Shown in pieces: positions 4,618 through 6,926 of a DNA stretch of 6,926 bases. The translations under genes were made by a program, and so were the position numbers. This stretch comes from Methanomicrobiales archaeon (GTDB lineage: Archaea > Halobacteriota > Methanomicrobia > Methanomicrobiales > JACTUA01). The stretch lies in NCBI GenBank assembly GCA_028678965.1, contig JAJRCM010000114.1:1-6926 (forward strand). Direction: 5' to 3'. Each line of letters begins with the position of its first letter. Position 1 is the stretch's first letter. The notes beneath the pieces were generated by a model that did not search any database, was not told where the DNA came from, and worked only from the letters and a program-made list of their open reading frames with translations.

Positions 4618-5070
4618 ATGAAACGAAACACCTTCTTTATCTTCGCCGGCATCGTGGCACTCCTGGAAGTGGGGATCTTATGGATCTCCATCGAGATGAA
4701 CAATCCCCTCCCCATCCAGGTCGGGTTTGTCATCGGTATCGTCCTCGTGTACGCAGCACGGAGGATGGTAGCGGATGTCATCCAGGATGAGCGGACTGTC
4801 CTCATCTCCCAGAAATCTGCCTTGCGAACCCTGGAGGTCTTCTGGGTGATATTCTTCCTGTTGAGCATCGGGGGAGTGATCTATGGGTTCAATCGCCCCT
4901 TCCCCGTACGCCCCCATCTCCCAGCTCCCCCGGCGGAGCCGCCCATCGGCCTCTTTGGGATCTTCGGCTTTATCCAGCTCGCCCTCCTCTGCTTGATGAT
5001 CTTTCTCTACGTCGGATTCCGGATCTACTACGCCCGCCAGTACGGAGAGTTCGAGAAGGATGAAGAATAA
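4618..5070 (+). CDS. DUF2178-like four-helix membrane protein
   Basis: The 150-residue product has four predicted membrane segments, near 6-25, 32-48, 71-90 and 110-135. The cytoplasmic loop between the second and third carries VIQDERTVLISQKSALRT (54-71), where D57-E58-R59 and the following helix match the conserved DER element of DUF2178 (PF09946) proteins. A proline-rich segment (PFPVRPHLPAPPAEPP, 94-109) links helices three and four, and the C-terminus is charged (EFEKDEE). The ATG at 4618 is preferred over ATG 4591 because the TATA-like boxes lie over or just before 4591 and the first helix begins soon after 4618. It overlaps the XRE gene by 11 bases, a pairing often seen for this family in archaea and bacteria. 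The function is unknown; a sensor or partner of the regulator is an inference. Confidence 0.82.
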   Translation: MKRNTFFIFAGIVALLEVGILWISIEMNNPLPIQVGFVIGIVLVYAARRMVADVIQDERTVLISQKSALRTLEVFWVIFFLLSIGGVIYGFNRPFPVRPHLPAPPAEPPIGLFGIFGFIQLALLCLMIFLYVGFRIYYARQYGEFEKDEE

Positions 5071-5263
5071 GATCAAGGTGTACCGGGCGATGCATGACCT
5101 GACCCAGGACCAGCTGGCCACCAAACTGAACGTCACCCGGCAGACCATTCTCGCTATCGAGAAGGGGAAGTACGATCCCTCGCTCGACCTGGCCTTCAAG
5201 ATCGCCCGATATTTTAGGGTCAGCATCGAAGAGATCTTCACCTACGAGGTACGGAAGGAATAA
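5060..5263 (+). CDS. XRE-family helix-turn-helix regulator, YgzD/YozG-like
   Basis: The 67-residue protein is almost entirely a Cro/CI-type helix-turn-helix. Helix LTQDQLATKLN (14-24), turn at VT (25-26) and recognition helix RQTILAIEKGK (27-37) are followed by the family's YDPSLDLAFKIARYF (38-52) and the closing segment VSIEEIFTYE (54-63). This compact form is typical of regulators paired with small membrane proteins. The ATG lies inside the end of the membrane-protein gene, 11 bases before its coding end, with GAGAAGG directly upstream, so translation is probably coupled. It likely binds DNA as a dimer and may control its own operon. No palindromic operator stands out near the promoter at 4579-4601. 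Confidence 0.92.
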   Translation: MKNKIKVYRAMHDLTQDQLATKLNVTRQTILAIEKGKYDPSLDLAFKIARYFRVSIEEIFTYEVRKE

Positions 5264-5429
5264 TCCGTTCTCCTCCTTCCTACGACATTTTCCGGGATTC
5301 CTGTCATGTTCCTATGGAGGGTCTCCTGGTGCCGTCAAGCTGGTTTTGCGTTTTGTCTCCCGATAGCCCTCTCGAAATCTATATCAAGAGAACTATTTAT
5401 TTTGTAAATTAAAATCTTCTAATAGTAAA

Positions 5430-5439
5430 TTATATATAA
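5430..5439 (+). promoter_or_regulatory. Strong TATA box upstream of the surface-protein gene
   Basis: TTATATATAA lies in a very AT-rich stretch (5380-5470) and would place the transcript start near 5460. The leader of about 25 bases includes AGGA at 5473-5476, eight bases before the ATG at 5485. This is the best promoter in the window and implies substantial expression. Confidence 0.6.
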
Positions 5440-5484
5440 CATAATGGAAAACATATTTTACCTATTCATACTAGGAAATCGCAC

Positions 5485-6768
5485 ATGAAAGCAACCCGTT
5501 ATTTATCAGGAATCTTGTGTGCCTTCTGCCTGCTAGCTCTCTTGGCATCTCCGGTGCTTGCAGAGAACATCACCCAGGGAAGCAGCCTGGCAGGACAGCT
5601 GACCGTCAGCCATGTCGAGGTAGATCCCTCGGTGCTCATGCGGGAGGATACCGGCCTGGTCACCATCACCGTGACCAATACCGGGAGCGAGAGCGTGACG
5701 ATCAAGAGAGCCGAGCTCTCTTCCAAGGATCTCACCATCCTGAATTACAAGACCTACGCGACCGTTGGGACCATCGGGAAGGGAAATTCCATGGACTTCA
5801 CCTTCGCCATCCAGGCCGATCCGCCGGACGGGGTCTATTACCCGAAATTTAACCTAGACCTGGGAACGGAAAGCTTCCGTTCCTATGTCCCTATCAAGAT
5901 CGAGAGTACCCCCATCGATGTCTCGGTGACCGCCCGCCCGGATATCTTCAGCAGCGGGGCTAAGGAGGAGATAACCCTGGTGGTCGGCAACCCCCGGGAG
6001 AATACGCTCAGTGGCATCACGATAACTCCCCAGGGAGAGGGGATTGTATCCACCCAGACGCGGGCGTTCATCGGGGATCTGGCACCGGGGAAGTCGGAGG
6101 AAGTGACATTCACCATCACCCCCACCCAGGAGGGGGATCTCACCTTCCTGGTGGAGTACCGGAATGGGATCAACCCCCACAACGAATCCGTCACCATCCC
6201 GATCACCTTCGGAACCGATAAGATGGCGGCAAGGCCGATGATCAATAATATCGAGATCTCAAGCTCCGGCACCACGTACACACTATCAGCCGATGTGACC
6301 AACGCCGGGCTCTCCGACGCCCGGTCCATCGTGGTCACGGTGGGGAGCCCGGCGCAGCCCACCGATCCTAACCCGGTGTACATCGTCGGCACCCTGGAGC
6401 CGGATGACTTCTCCAGTTTCGACCTCACCTTCCTTGCTCCTGGGGTAACCTCGGTCCCCCTGATTCTCCAATACAAGGATGCGAATGGAAATGACTTTGA
6501 GGAGACCTTCACCGTGAACCTGCGGGGGGATGGGGCGATCTCCAACAGTTTGGCGGGGGGATCCTCAAACAGCACCGCATTCGGCCAGGGCGGTTCATCA
6601 GGAGCGGGAGGAGCAGGTCGGGGACAGGGAATGTTTGGAGGCTTCGGTAGCGGGATCAACAAGATCCCCTTCGTGGAGATTGCTCTGATCATCGTGGCCA
6701 GTGTTGTGCTGGCCGTAGCCTGGCGGAAAGGGTACCTGGGAAAGATTAAAGCCCGGCTGCGCAGGTAA
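5485..6768 (+). CDS. Exported, membrane-anchored surface protein with CARDB-like repeats (COG1361-like)
   Basis: The 427-residue product begins with a clear signal peptide (basic KATR, hydrophobic core to about 25, cleavage likely after VLA at 26). Three beta-rich domains of about 95-105 residues follow, near 40-140, 143-243 and 252-347. Each starts with a strand pattern such as VTITVTNTGSESV or LSADVTNAGLSDA, the NxG turn typical of CARDB/NEW3 and COG1361 domains. Potential N-glycosylation sites occur at N28, N233 and N362. A Gly/Ser-rich linker (355-390) leads to one membrane helix (396-413) and a short basic tail (KIKARLRR), so the domains face outward with a C-terminal anchor. The next gene, an ABC ATPase, starts 13 bases after the stop, an order common in archaea where the exported protein probably works with a MacB/LolCDE-like complex. 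Its ligand is unknown. Confidence 0.85.
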   Translation: MKATRYLSGILCAFCLLALLASPVLAENITQGSSLAGQLTVSHVEVDPSVLMREDTGLVTITVTNTGSESVTIKRAELSSKDLTILNYKTYATVGTIGKGNSMDFTFAIQADPPDGVYYPKFNLDLGTESFRSYVPIKIESTPIDVSVTARPDIFSSGAKEEITLVVGNPRENTLSGITITPQGEGIVSTQTRAFIGDLAPGKSEEVTFTITPTQEGDLTFLVEYRNGINPHNESVTIPITFGTDKMAARPMINNIEISSSGTTYTLSADVTNAGLSDARSIVVTVGSPAQPTDPNPVYIVGTLEPDDFSSFDLTFLAPGVTSVPLILQYKDANGNDFEETFTVNLRGDGAISNSLAGGSSNSTAFGQGGSSGAGGAGRGQGMFGGFGSGINKIPFVEIALIIVASVVLAVAWRKGYLGKIKARLRR

Positions 6769-6769
6769 C

Positions 6770-6775
6770 GAGGGG
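6770..6775 (+). promoter_or_regulatory. Ribosome binding site deciding the start of the ABC ATPase
   Basis: GAGGGG directly abuts an ATG at 6776 but stands six bases before an in-frame GTG at 6782. Normal spacing favours the GTG; the two products differ by only two residues. Confidence 0.5.
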
Positions 6776-6781
6776 ATGTCC

Positions 6782-6926
6782 GTGGAAGCTGAGCCGGTGA
6801 TCGTGCTCGATCACGTGACCAAGGTGTATCCACTCCCAGGAGGCGACGTCGTGGCCCTCGACGATGTGACCCTCCGCATCGATCAAGGAGAATTCGTGGC
6901 CATTATGGGGCCGTCAGGATCCGGGA
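6782..6926 (+). CDS. ABC transporter ATP-binding protein, LolD/MacB-type (N-terminal part)
   Basis: Only the first 48 or so residues are in the window. They show the classic opening of the LolD/MacB subfamily: VIVLDHVTKVYPLPGGDVVALDDVTL, where the segment VYPLPGGDVVAL with its short insertion before the conserved VALDDV is typical. Next comes RIDQGEFVAIMGPSGSG, the beginning of Walker A, where the window ends. In this subfamily the ATPase pairs with an FtsX-like permease and moves lipoproteins, peptides or drugs, or transmits force across the membrane. The close spacing to the surface-protein gene indicates one operon, and a permease gene is expected just beyond the window. The GTG at 6782 is chosen from the ribosome binding site spacing; ATG 6776 is the alternative. 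Confidence 0.92.
   Translation, partial: MEAEPVIVLDHVTKVYPLPGGDVVALDDVTLRIDQGEFVAIMGPSGSG

Noticed and set aside
4678..5241. Minus-strand open frame of 187 residues
   Set aside because: It is antisense to both the DUF2178-like gene and the XRE gene, each with clear family features.
5883..6833. Minus-strand open frame of 316 residues
   Set aside because: It is fully antisense to the surface-protein gene, which has a signal peptide, domain structure, anchor and strong promoter. The antisense frame has no recognisable domain and reflects codon bias.

Overview
The window looks like a chromosomal segment of a methanogenic euryarchaeon, most likely order Methanomicrobiales. The basis is indirect. 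GC content is moderate, and intergenic regions are AT-rich with archaeal TATA-like boxes. Several Shine-Dalgarno sites match the GGAGGTGATC type. The gene content is also typical: a DUF2178-like membrane protein paired with an XRE regulator, a COG1361-like surface protein followed by a LolD/MacB-type ATPase, and small CxxC proteins. No rRNA, tRNA, CRISPR array or insertion sequence was seen. The taxonomic call is an inference.

Layout. Positions 1-107 may hold the tail of a gene cut by the window edge. On the minus strand follow a 49-residue four-cysteine zinc-binding-type protein (171-320) and a YhbS-like GNAT acetyltransferase (447-962). Divergent from these is a YkgJ-type cysteine-cluster protein (1212-1607), then a 40-residue ribbon-helix-helix-like protein (1717-1839) too short for ordinary gene calling. 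A minus-strand TusA/SirA-fold protein that has lost its catalytic cysteine (1847-2089) converges on it. A gene-free stretch with three inverted repeats (2090-2348) separates that gene from a two-gene DrrA/DrrB-like ABC-2 exporter operon on the minus strand (4087 to 2349). Positions 4142-4617 hold a possible operator, T-rich terminator tracts and a decayed or unusual minus-strand reading frame with no normal start codon.

The right part is on the plus strand. A DUF2178-like four-helix membrane protein (4618-5070) overlaps an XRE regulator (5060-5263). After an AT-rich promoter region come an exported, membrane-anchored surface protein of COG1361/CARDB character (5485-6768) and, 13 bases after its stop, the start of an ABC ATPase of the LolD/MacB family cut by the window end.

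The window is a mosaic of small operons: two ABC export-type systems, one membrane-protein/regulator pair and a run of small metal-binding or DNA-binding-type proteins. I saw no clearly new multi-gene system. The most unusual items are the cysteine-less TusA-like protein, the overlooked ribbon-helix-helix-like gene whose ribosome binding site can be hidden in a hairpin, and the ambiguous 4251-4603 region where both strands are open.
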